From positions 1-19,580 of the forward strand of contig JAMQCK010000588.1 in NCBI GenBank assembly GCA_024196135.1: a stretch of 19,580 nucleotides of DNA. The letters are read 5' to 3'. Positions 1 to 9,008 of the stretch are shown here, piece after piece; positions within the stretch are counted from its first letter, which is position 1, and every line of letters begins with the position of its first letter. Source of the stretch: Pleurotus ostreatus/Saccharomyces cerevisiae fusant. Its lineage: Eukaryota > Opisthokonta. Position numbers and translations under genes: made by a program. The notes under the pieces are model-generated. The model worked only from the letters and a program-made list of their open reading frames with translations. It was not told where the DNA came from and made no database searches.

Positions 1-65
1 GACTCGAGGTTGCGGCGAGCGAGATTGATGGGCTTGGGGGGCCGTTTCGACCGTTTTTCAGACAT
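1..65 (-). CDS. Possible 5' end of a minus-strand gene (partial)
   Basis: Reading leftward from an ATG at 65-63 the minus strand is open to the window edge and gives MSEKRSKRPPKPINLARRNL, a basic Lys/Arg/Pro-rich start of the kind seen in many nuclear proteins. Only about 21 codons are visible. No domain can be recognised and the open frame could be chance. The bases to its right (66-225) would hold its promoter, but no clear TATA box or other signal is visible there. Confidence 0.25.
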   Translation of the reverse strand, partial: MSEKRSKRPPKPINLARRNLE

Positions 66-219
66 AATGGTGGAGGATGTATGTTTGTAGGGTCTGACCT
101 GCTGGATTGGGAGGTCTGCATAGAATACACGTGCTTGTTGACTGTACAGTAGTAGATTTCAATCACGGGGTTTTCCGGGGTGCTGGGGTCATGCCTGGCT
201 GCACCCGCACCCTGACCCC

Positions 220-263
220 CACGGGTTGGGGTGCATACCCGGGCCGGGTTACCCCAACCCGTG
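220..263. repeat. GC-rich inverted repeat (12-bp perfect arms)
   Basis: The arm cacgggttgggg (220-231) is the exact reverse complement of ccccaacccgtg (252-263), with a 20-nt spacer that itself contains acccg/cgggt. The bases just before (201-219) are a related C-rich stretch of gcaccc/gacccc type. It could be one end or the whole of a small mobile repeat, or a DNA hairpin. No target-site duplication could be established. Confidence 0.6.
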
Positions 264-809
264 CCATTGCCTAACAACATGCGCCGACCGGGAGCTTACA
301 CAGGCTTCGCAGGCTCGCCTACAACCCGACGGAGGCAGCCATCGACAGCGAGAGGCTCGCCAACTATGCTCGGACGCCCCAAAATCAAACAATTCCTCAG
401 GCTACCTTCGGGCGGATCCCTCAAACGCGTTCGGGAGTACAATCAGCTCGCCTTAAAGCGGAGGCGCTATACCGCTAAGTTCCCTGCCTCTTCTAGCTGC
501 CTACTTCTCCTGTACGAACTCACATGCTCGGATACCCCTTTGACCGCCTTTACAGAACCCACATGACTTACCCGCCACTAATACACCCCGACTCGCCTCG
601 GCGACCCTTACGACGCCCCGGTTCCAGCTCGCCACCACACCCTAGCTTACACCCACGACCGCCGCCACCCCTATCTCGCCAGGCCGCCAATACGAGTACA
701 ACTTCACGTACAGCAGCATTACTACGACCACCGCTACATACCATAATATCTACTACTCAGTCTTTTTCTCTCGCCTTCGCCCGCACACCGTCCCTCCTCC
801 TGCAAGATT

Positions 810-1350
810 TATGCGCCAATGCGCCCTTCTACCACCTCCCGCAAGCAGTACGCGCTCAGGCGCCCTCCCGCTCCTCCTTCCCGCCGACGATTTCGCGCCG
901 ACGCGCCCACTACCCCCTTCGAACACCGCGCCTCGGCGCGTCCTCTTCTTCCCAGCAGCGTGCCAACGCACGTCCTCCTCCTCCTCCTCCAAGACGTATA
1001 TGCGCCAACTCGCTTCCTCCTCTTCCTCCTTCCTCAAGCACGCGCCAACTCGCTTCCTCCTCTTCTTCTTCCTTCAAGCACCACGCTACCGCGTGTCCTC
1101 CTCCTCCTCCTCCTGCAAGTCATACGCGCCAACTCGCTTTCTTCGCCTTCTTCCGCAAGTTTACGCGCCAACTCGCTTCCTCCTTCCTTCCTTTGCAAGA
1201 GCGCCAACTCGCTTCCTCCTCCCTCCTTTGCAAGAGCGCCAACTCGCTTCCTCCTCCTTCCTTCGCAAGATTTACGCGCCAACTCGCTTCCTCCTTTTCC
1301 CCTGCAAGATTTATGCACCAATACATCTCCTGCCTGCAAGACCTACATGC
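810..1350. repeat. Minisatellite, 35-42 bp period
   Basis: The core gcgccaactcgctt begins at 1002, 1042, 1126, 1165, 1201, 1236 and 1276. That is spacings of 40, 84, 39, 36, 35 and 40, the 84 covering one decayed copy. Between cores lies a CTT/CCT-rich spacer ending in gcaaga followed by up to four bases such as ttta. Decayed copies extend left to about 811 (gcgccaatgcgccc) and right to about 1320. Copies 1165-1290 are the most alike, which points to recent local duplication. Confidence 0.85.
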
Positions 1351-1433
1351 CAACATCTATTGCACGAACACGCTCTTCGTAGCAGCTTACATCGCACCGC
1401 CTTACCGACATCCAATACTGACGGAGTTTCGAA

Positions 1434-2570
1434 GGTACGTGGCATGTCGGTTGTTGCCGATTGACCCTTTCCAGGCTCTCCTTTCACGAACTCGCACTCC
1501 CCGTCACAACCGGCCCCCCTTTCACATCAAACTTCCTCCCAAGAGGCGCTAATATGTCTCACCTTTGCGGCTCTCCACAAAAACCCCGCACCTGCGCGCC
1601 CTTCTTTGTCCTCTAGCTCTCGCAAAACCCGGCGCCGGCGCGTCTCTCCTTAGTCATCCTCAGGCTCCCGCGCGCCCTAGTGCCCTTCTAGCTCATGCGC
1701 GGCACCTCGCTAATCAAGCACGAGCAAGATGTCCCCGCTTCCCGACTTTCCACCACCGCTTTTACCCGCCCAATGTATTCGTCTACCGCGAGCTCCCATG
1801 TCCGTCGTTGTGCGCTCGCCCAGCGTATATAAGGCGCGAGTACACTGTCCCTGCCACGTCGTCAAGCTCAACATAGCGCAACACGGGTCTGACGTACCAC
1901 CACATCGCAGCCACCACCTCGAACATCGCAGCCACCCCCTCAATCTCCCGCTCATGAACAGGTGCGTCGTGCGCCGCCCGTTATGTACTAACCCCACCCA
2001 AGTCCCTCCCACCCTTCCTGCTCGGTGCGAACGCACCCTTCGTTACGTTACTCTTTCTTACTCCCCTATCGACAAATCATGAGTTTTCCATCCCAACGCG
2101 CGCTCCCGTGCCAATGGCCTTTCGAGAGATTTCGCGCCAACGCGCGACCAGCTCGCCCCGGTGCTAGCTGTCACGCCACGCACCCAAATACCTTCTCTCC
2201 GCAGCATAGTTCGCATTAAAACGGCTCCCCGCGCTTCCAAGAGTTTAGGTGCAGACGCGACACGCATATTTCCCTCCTCATCCCCCCCTCCCTCTCTCAG
2301 AACGAACCCGGTGCCGACGCGGCCTCCTTCTTCATCCTCAAGCTCTCGCGCGCGGTAGCACCCTCTGGAGCGCTTCCTATTACACCGCATCTTCGAACTC
2401 AGCTCCGACATAGCGTTAATTTCCTTTCTACCTCATGATATCCAAGGTACGTCGCGCGCTCCCTGTGATTGACTAACCTGCCAAAGCTCCTCCCCTCCTT
2501 CTTCCTGCTCACATGTTCTCCCTTCCATATATCACCTTATTTCACTTCCTACCTACAAGTCATGAATTCT
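1434..2570 (+). repeat. Degenerate ~0.5-kb tandem repeat with intron-like signals
   Basis: Three related blocks start with ggtacgt or ggtgcgt at 1434, 1961 and 2446 (spacings 527 and 485). In each, a branch-like ttgac or tactaac follows and then an AG acceptor about 40 bp from the start: ccag, ccaag and caaag. A C/T-rich stretch follows, and at a constant offset of about 115-119 bp comes atatgtct (1552), catgagtt (2078) or catgaatt (2561). The second and third blocks are the most similar (ctcatga before the donor-like site, cttcctgctc after it). They look like old duplicates of one transcribed unit, but no continuous protein results. Confidence 0.5.
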
Positions 2571-2899
2571 CGGTTACAACGCGCAATCCCTATTTTGCCT
2601 CCCGCAGGATTTACTGCGTCCACGTGCCCTCCTACACCGACCTCTTTACTCAAGTCGTTGCATGTACAGCCCTTCCTCATTCCTACAGCAAGCTCTGACG
2701 CGCACAAGCACCCCTTTTGGATCTCTCGTTGCCATTCCACAGCGATAGGGCATCGGGTGTTCCTGCAGAGGAGCAATCAGCGGGCTACCCCGCCATATTC
2801 CTGCTTTCTCGCGCAATGTTCAGGGTCAACAGGCCCTGAGTTTTTCACCTTTCCGATACCCTCACGGCAAGGCAACTAATTTCTTTCTTCTACTTCGTT

Positions 2900-3453
2900 T
2901 CGCCTTAGTTTGAGAGCGTACCCGCCTTCCCTCGCACCTCCTTTCAGACCTCGGGCGTCGACGCTCGCCCAATATATTACTTTGTACTCCACATTTATGG
3001 CCTCTTCTCTCCTGGGGCTACCAGCAAGTATGCTTGAGGATACATCTTTCCATGCCAAGGTTGGGTCCTTCCTCACTCTTTCTGGTCATTCAGAAACTGC
3101 TAGTAGAATAGTCTGTGCCTCAGAAGTCTTATTAGAACTTTTGTGCAATACAGAATGTACTAAATAGAACTTTATACAGTCAGTACAAATTCCCAAGACA
3201 ATGCTTCTCTCCAGATATCTCTAGAGTCAGTATGTAGAACCTTCTACAAAGCCTGATCCAGAACATGTGCCATAATATGAGACTGACCTGCTCCTCACAA
3301 CACTCGAGGCATAAACTCTCAACAAGAGGAGCATGCAGATCAATTGATAGGCAATATGTAAGTCCATACAAAAACATGGTGCACCAGACAAAGTAGCAGG
3401 AAGGCCAAAGAACAGACAAAGACGAAGGATCACCCCAGAAAATAACATATGAG
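2900..3453. other. AT-richer intergenic stretch with an AGAAnnTTCT palindrome
   Basis: No supported gene lies here. It is the 3' flank of the minus-strand gene that ends at 3454. It holds the near-palindrome tgtagaaccttctaca at 3233-3248 (7-bp arms around cc) and looser relatives such as agaagtcttattagaac near 3122. The same motif class, including agaaggttctac as the reverse complement, fills the right edge of the window at 19361-19580. Confidence 0.6.
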
Positions 3454-6400
3454 CTAACCCCGACGACGCTTCTCCTCCTTCTTGCGCCGCAAGTGGATCA
3501 GGGTCGCCAAGTGCTCGCGTCTGAGGCGCGCCGCCTTCTCCTCCTCGTCCTCCTTGTCCTCCTCGTCCTCCTGCACGTCTTCATCACGCTCCTCGCCACC
3601 CTTTGCATCACCATCCGCGACGTCGACATTCTCCGAAGCCTCGTCTTCCTCGCCCTCGTCTTCCTCACCCTCGCCACCCTCGCCCTCGCCGTCCTCGCCG
3701 CCCTCGCCCTCGCCATCCTGACCGCCCTCGCGCTCACCATCCTTGCCGCCCTCGCCCTCGCCGTCCTCGCCGTCCTCGCCGTCCTCGCCGTCCTCGTCCT
3801 CGTCGTCTTCGTCAACCCAGAAGGACTGCCACTTGATGCGTGAGTCGGTACCATCCTGCACGTCCTGCTTGTATCGGTTCGAGTCCTTCCAGCGCTTGTA
3901 TGCGTAGACGCGAGGGGGCTTGTTTGGCGCGAGGGTCTCGGGAGGTGACTGGACGAGGGGACTGCCAGCAAGTAGCTTCAAGGGACCCATGACGGCGTTT
4001 CGTGGCAATGGGACGAGGACGACAACACCGTTCTTCAGCAGGTAGCGGTGGGCTTCGATGCCTTCGAGGCCCAGGCGGTTAGCCTCGCGCTCGAACTTCT
4101 TGCGCTTCTCAACCATCTCGTGGACCTTCGGAGCCCAAGTACCGTGGCCGCTAGGCTTGCGCGACACGCCTTTGGCGGGGATGTTGTTCGCGAGCTCCTC
4201 GATCCAACCGGCGATGACGAAGCCGAGCTGATAGGCGATGTCGAGCAGTTTCTCGGCAGGAAACTGGCTTGGCGTCATCTTGTTGCTCTTCGACGTGAGG
4301 CGGTGATTGGCGATGATATACATCATACCTGAATTGTCCTTGATAAGCAACATGAATGAGAGAAGAATCGATATACGCACCTAAATCCCAGCGCAGGATC
4401 TCGTAGAGGAGACGCAGCGCCTCGTCGCTCAAGTTCTTGCCCAGACGGTGGATATAGTTGCGATATGCAAAGTAGCCAGGTGGATGGACAGCCTTGTCAG
4501 CGGCGACTTCTTTGAGCCACGCCTTCATCTCCGGGGAGACGTCCGCGTCGTCCTGCGAGTCCAGCGTGGTGGATGGAGCCTGCGCGTCTTCGGCCAAGCC
4601 TCGCAGCCTGAGCTCGCACGATCTGAAGTACAAGTCAGGTCAAGGGCAGGCCGGGATGCATACGAACAGTACACACCTGAGCAACGTCGTGATGTCGTTC
4701 ATCCCCGTAGTAAAGTTGCCTTTGAAGCGCCGCAGCATCTCTGCGAAGGCGCCTCCGCCGCCGAACATGACAGAGCTCACGGAGCCCTTGGCGCCGCCGC
4801 GAAGATCGACTACGTAGCCGACAAGTGCAAGGCCGTTGTTGATATGCGCGTTCAGGGCGACGCGGGAAAGCTGTTCAGCGGTGGCGTTGACAAGCCGCTG
4901 TCGCTGGCGAGCCGTCGCGTTCTGTATTTCGTCCTCTTGCATCTGGGCACAGAAGTCGAAGTCGTCCCGGAAGTGCTCCGCTAGCTGCTCGTCAGAGGGA
5001 TTCTTTCCGAGACTCTCCAGCTTCCTCCAATACGCCTTGTTCAAGCGCGCGTTACGCTCCTCCTTCGACTCTGTAATCGTGTATTAGCTGCCATGCGAGT
5101 GGCTAGACCAAGCAAATGACTTACCGCCAGCTCTCGGAGGATTTGTCGCCGCCCAGTGGCGCGAGAAAACCTGCTGCCGAGTCCACTGACGTGAGCGCAT
5201 ACACTCCAACGACATCCACCCCGCATTCCTCCACAATGCCTCCACCGGCTTCTTGCACTTGATCGACTCCTGCATGAACAGGTCGGCAAGGGCGCGCACC
5301 GCGTCCTGCAGACGTTGCGACGTATCGCCGGGAATGGGGCCGGCGTTGACCTTGCGGGAGGTTGTTTGCGACGACGAGCCCGCGACATTGTTGCGACGCT
5401 TCGAAGGGCCGGGCTCGTTGGGGTCTGGTTCGAGACCGGCGTCGTCCTGAAAGGTGATCATGGAGTCGAGGTCGGGCAACATGGCTTCATCGTCCAAGTA
5501 ATCGCCGGGCTGGAAGACCCCTGGTAGCTGCAACGCGTCGTCGTCCATGACCTCGGAGGCTTCCTCCTGAGGATCTGCGCGCTGCTTCCCCTTCGCCTTG
5601 CGCGACGGGCGCTGACTAGCATCGTCGTCACTGTCGTCGTCCTTCTTGGGCGGGGGAGGAGGGGGAGGTGCGGCGGCCTTTCCCTTATCCTTACGCGGGG
5701 GGCGCGGGTGGTCGTTGTAAGCACCGCTGCTGCTGCTGCTACCCCCCTCCCTGCCATCTTCCTTCCGCTTCGGAGAAGGGTGCGACGCGCGCTGCTTGCT
5801 CTTAGGAGCCGGTCGAGGGACGCCGGCCTGTTTCGCCTTCTTAGGCTTCTTGGTTGGCGACGGTGGAGGGGTGTCCCTGTCGTTCAGGGAGGCGAGTGCG
5901 GGCGTCTTGCCATTCCCCGCCTTGGGGGGAGACGTGGGCGTAGCAAAGTCGTCGTCACTCCACTCGAAAAGATTCAGGGGGCGCGGGGGGGACAGTGGAG
6001 GTACATAGACACCGTCGGCCTCCGGCATGGTGGGGTCCCCCGCCCCCTTCTTCTCCTTCGTCCCCTCTCGAGCCTCGTCCTCTTCACCCGTCGCCCCACT
6101 TGCCACCCTCGCGCGTGCTTTCGCCCGCCCGGCTTTCGGCCTCGCCTTCCCGACCCCTTCCGGCGCCGCCCCATCGCTTATTCCCTTGCCCTTCCCATCC
6201 TTCGTCGTGGCTACCGCGCCCTTCACGGTGCCCGCATGCCCGTCCGCACTCTCCCCGACATCCACTTCGCCCTTCTTCCCCTTCCCCTTCGCGTCCTTCT
6301 TCCCCTTTCCCCCTTCCTTCTCCTTCGCATCCTTCGCATCCTTCCCACCCTTTCCACCCCCACCCTTCTGCCCCTTTGCCCTCTCCCCTTCCCATGCCTT

Positions 6401-7302
6401 CTCGGCGCCCTCAGACTGCCCATCATCAGCAGTCTTCCGCATCTTCTTCCTCCTAGGCGAGGCGCCCTGAGCTACGGGGGACCTAGCGCGCTTCGAGCCC
6501 TTCCGAGCGTCGACGGGGACCGCGGTCTCGGTCGACACGCTCTGGGAAGGATTCTTGCGGGCCTTTTTCGTGCGGCGGGGGGAGGCAGGTTTGCTCCGGG
6601 CTCTCTTCGTGCCCGATCGTTTAGAAGGCGTGGGCGCGGGAGGTTCCTCCTCCTCCTCGGATGCGGAAGACGGGGCTTGCTCGAAGCTCGACTGACTTTC
6701 GTCGCCGGACTCCGCGTCCGAAAGGGAGGGGCTGCCGCCTGAGCCTGGCTCATGCCTGGGTGGCGGCGCCCGGCCGTTCCGACCATGTACGTCGCGCTGA
6801 AGTTTCGGGACATCGACGTAGTCGAGCACTTGGCGCTGGCCGGCGCGTGCGACTGTGGACCCCCGCGCAATAAATGGCGGGGGTCCCGGGGGCCCCGCAC
6901 TAGATGGGGACCCGCCGTTGGTTCGAAGCGGAGGCGATGGCCCTTTGACGACGTCGGCATAGGAGGGTGAGCGCGGCTGTGAATGTTGTAAGTATATACT
7001 GCCTTACAGCACTGAAGAGGACTCACCCGAACGGTGTCCACGTCCATCCCGTCGCTGAACATGTCGCCAGCCTGCGACGCACTTGATGCAGGGGCTGGAG
7101 AGGCCGGAGGAGGTACTGGCGGATCCTCGACAATGGGCGTGCCGCCAGTCCTGTTCCCGTAGATGGGGTTCCTCTTCTTGCGCCCGGGCATCGTGCGGGT
7201 TGGCGCCGGCGGCGCGGCATTTTTCTTCGCCTCCGCAGCTTTCTGAGCACGAGTTCTGACTGGAGGGGAAGGCGACGCAGGGGGCGACGATGGCGGCGAC
7301 AT
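3454..7302 (-). CDS. Uncharacterised 1212-aa protein, basic N-half, acidic C-tail
   Basis: Five exons join in frame: 7302-7027, 6976-5125, 5070-4677, 4622-4381 and 4328-3454. The introns are 50, 54, 54 and 52 bp with GT-AG ends, including GTAAGT and GTGAGT donors. I do not recognise the family. Residues 1-92 are Pro/Ser-rich with basic patches (RTRAQKAAEAKK, PGRKKRNPIYG). Residues 93 to about 640 are disordered, rich in Lys/Gly/Pro/Ser with KGK runs that suit nuclear localisation. From about 640 to 1090 there is a compact, probably helical region containing KKPVEALWRNAGWMSLEC, FGGGGAFAEMLRRFKGNFTTG and LLDIAYQLGFVIAGWIEE. From about 1094 the tail is Asp/Glu/Gly repeats (GEDGEGEG), ending in a short basic helix. 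The ATG at 7302 is used because the frame upstream to 7428 has poor composition. A TATA-like element lies at 7436-7445. It is the last of four packed minus-strand genes. Confidence 0.72.
3640..3810 (-). repeat. In-frame acidic repeat tract inside the 1212-aa gene
   Basis: A 9-12 bp direct repeat (plus-strand unit cgtcctcgc or ccctcgccc) encodes repeated GED, GEG and GGEDGEGEG blocks on the minus strand. Period and frame agree, so length changes would keep the protein in frame. The long Leu/Val/Ala-rich open frame on the plus strand here is only its complement. Confidence 0.75.
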
Positions 7303-7621
7303 ATCTGTAGGGCAAGGGTGTTGGATTTGCGATTCGACGCGGCGGGGGACGAAAAGTCTACGGCAGGCCGTTAGTTCTGGGCTCAACGCAGCGTGCAGAA
7401 ACATCTGATGCGAAAACAATAGCAACAAACAGTAAGATAATATAGATTCAGGTCGCCGATGTGATCTACGGGTTTCTGCGGTTGAACTTTGGTAACTATA
7501 GTTTTTGCGTGATTGATGAAATGATTCGAGGTAGTCCTATTTGAATATTATCCGCATAAGGGAGCTGCGTTACGGGCGGTGCGGGAGGGGAATTTTTCCG
7601 GAGCTAGAGTAGATACATGGC
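7303..7621. other. Intergenic region, probable promoter of the 1212-aa gene
   Basis: This 319-bp gap separates the stop of the gene at 7622 from the start at 7302. On the minus strand it has CTATATTATC (7436-7445), TATA-like and about 135 bp before the ATG, and a further AT-rich stretch near 7510-7560. A CCCTACAG just before the ATG could be the acceptor of a 5'-UTR intron. No open frame of note is present. Confidence 0.4.
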
Positions 7622-9003
7622 CTAGCAGAAATGTCTGATGGAAGTATACGCGTCGTTCGGGCTCATACGGAAGCAGGTGGCGCAGATGGCACGCCAGACA
7701 AGGACAGGTGCCCGGGCAGGCTTCGGGCTCACAGCAACCGGGTGCGCGAGCGTCGTCTCCTTCAGCGCGAGCGTGCGCTTCGGCTCCCCGTGCACGACGG
7801 TAATGTTAGGACCCTCTCGGAAGCCGTGTTGCGCCAACACCTCGCGATGATGCGAGGGAATCACCCACCCCCCCTCGAGGACGGGCAACCAGACGTTCAG
7901 AGGAATGGAGCTATGCTGCTGAAGGTCAGAGCAGCCGCGGCATCAGGAATAACGAGCGTACCAGGTTGAAGAATTCGCATTCTACACATTGCATGGAACA
8001 AATGGGACGTATGATGTTGGAGGGCGGGCAGCGCCAGCTGCGCGAGTGAACTTCGAGGTTGATGTCCTCCTGCGCACCGGGGAGGGGAGCTGGGATGTTC
8101 TCCCACCAAGATATCTTGACGAGCGCATCGTTCGCAAGGCGCTGGTACAAGTCGCTTTTGCCTGGGTCGATGTCGTTCTTGACAAGCCAAGAAATCCCGT
8201 TGGCGGGGATGTGCATGTTCAGCACCGTGGTCGTGTGGCGGCACACCTCGCGCGCCTGCGGGAAGGGTGAGCATGCGAGTAGCAGCCGAGAATACACAAC
8301 GCACCTTCCCCATGTCTTCGCCGACATGGTAGCGAACGCGAATCTCATAGTCCTGAAGCCAGTCGTACGGGCCGTCGTTCTCTACCTCCAACTGCGTCCA
8401 CTTTCGTTGCTCTTCCGGGTCCTGAACCTCGGTCTTGACTCTGGCGCGAAGGTCGTCGTGCAGACTGGCGAGATGCATGCGAAAGAAAAAGCGGTGGCGG
8501 TCCATGTCGCCGTCGTGCGAGTGCAGATGGGCAACCTCGAGCACACGTACTGCGTTCCGGATCATCCGCACTATCTTCCTGTCCGTCCCTGCGATGCATG
8601 TTAGCAAAGCGCTGCCTGCGCCATCCGCCGAGCGACTCACACGCAGCGCTACGGCAGAATCCCCCCTTCTCGAGCGCGAGCGACCATGCGCCCTTCTGCA
8701 AGCTGTAGGGGTACAGGTTGCGCGCCTGGTACAGCTTCCACTCGATGAATGAATGGCTGTATACGTGCGTGCGACAACCGGGCGGCAGCGAGAGGACGTT
8801 GACGACGTTGATCTGAACGACTTGCTGCATCGCCGGTGTGGTTACGGACAGGACGAGGCGGGCTATGACATTTATCAGGGCTCGGCGCGTCCGAGGTCTG
8901 AATTTCCCACACTCACGTGAATTCTCAAGTTGAACTTCCGAAATTGGCAACAAATCCGAGCGTTCTTATCCCGAACTACGTAAGGCTCCCACGCGTACGT
9001 CGA
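7622..9003 (-). CDS. Uncharacterised Cys-cluster protein, 5' end unresolved
   Basis: Exons 8588-8305, 8255-7962 and 7918-7622 join in frame with one ending at 8641; these introns are 52, 49 and 43 bp. The 8641 exon can begin at an ATG at 8830 (MQQVVQINVVNVLSLPPG, total 354 aa). Alternatively it can follow a 92-bp intron (8825-8916, GTGAGT...GATGCAG) from an upstream exon 9003-8917 that reads YAWEPYVVRDKNARICCQF, giving about 381 aa. That upstream piece looks coding but has no ATG and is closed by a stop at 9004, so a first exon is missing or the gene is 5'-truncated. No family is recognised. Visible landmarks are RNLYPYSLQKGAWSLALEKG, HLHSHDGDMDRHRFFFRMH, ISWLVKNDIDPGKSDLYQRL, a CSMQCVEC cluster and CATC near the C-terminus, which together could bind zinc. 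It lies immediately downstream of the TET/JBP gene on the same strand. Confidence 0.6.
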
Positions 9004-9008
9004 CTATG

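Larger units (their letters stand above)
480..2900. repeat. Pyrimidine-rich degenerate repeat region, no supported gene
   Basis: The plus strand is strongly C+T-biased over this stretch and is made of diverged copies of short and long repeats. Open frames on both strands are long only because the sequence is low in complexity: they translate to Pro/Ser/Arg- or Glu/Arg-rich strings without domains. Intron-like signals recur (see the 0.5-kb repeat entry), so part of it could derive from a once-transcribed unit. I find no protein-coding gene here that I can support. Confidence 0.6.

Noticed and set aside
524..1552. A 342-codon plus-strand open frame
   Set aside because: It lies across the minisatellite and translates to Pro/Ser/Arg/Ala repeats. 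Parallel open frames exist in the other plus frames and on the minus strand, as expected of a low-complexity tract.
3493..3843. Leu/Val/Ala-rich plus-strand frame resembling a membrane protein
   Set aside because: It is the complement of the Asp/Glu/Gly repeat tail of the 1212-aa minus-strand gene.
5708..6742. A 344-codon plus-strand open frame
   Set aside because: It is antisense to the Lys/Pro-rich exon of the 1212-aa gene, has Arg/Leu/Pro-biased composition and no splice or start context.
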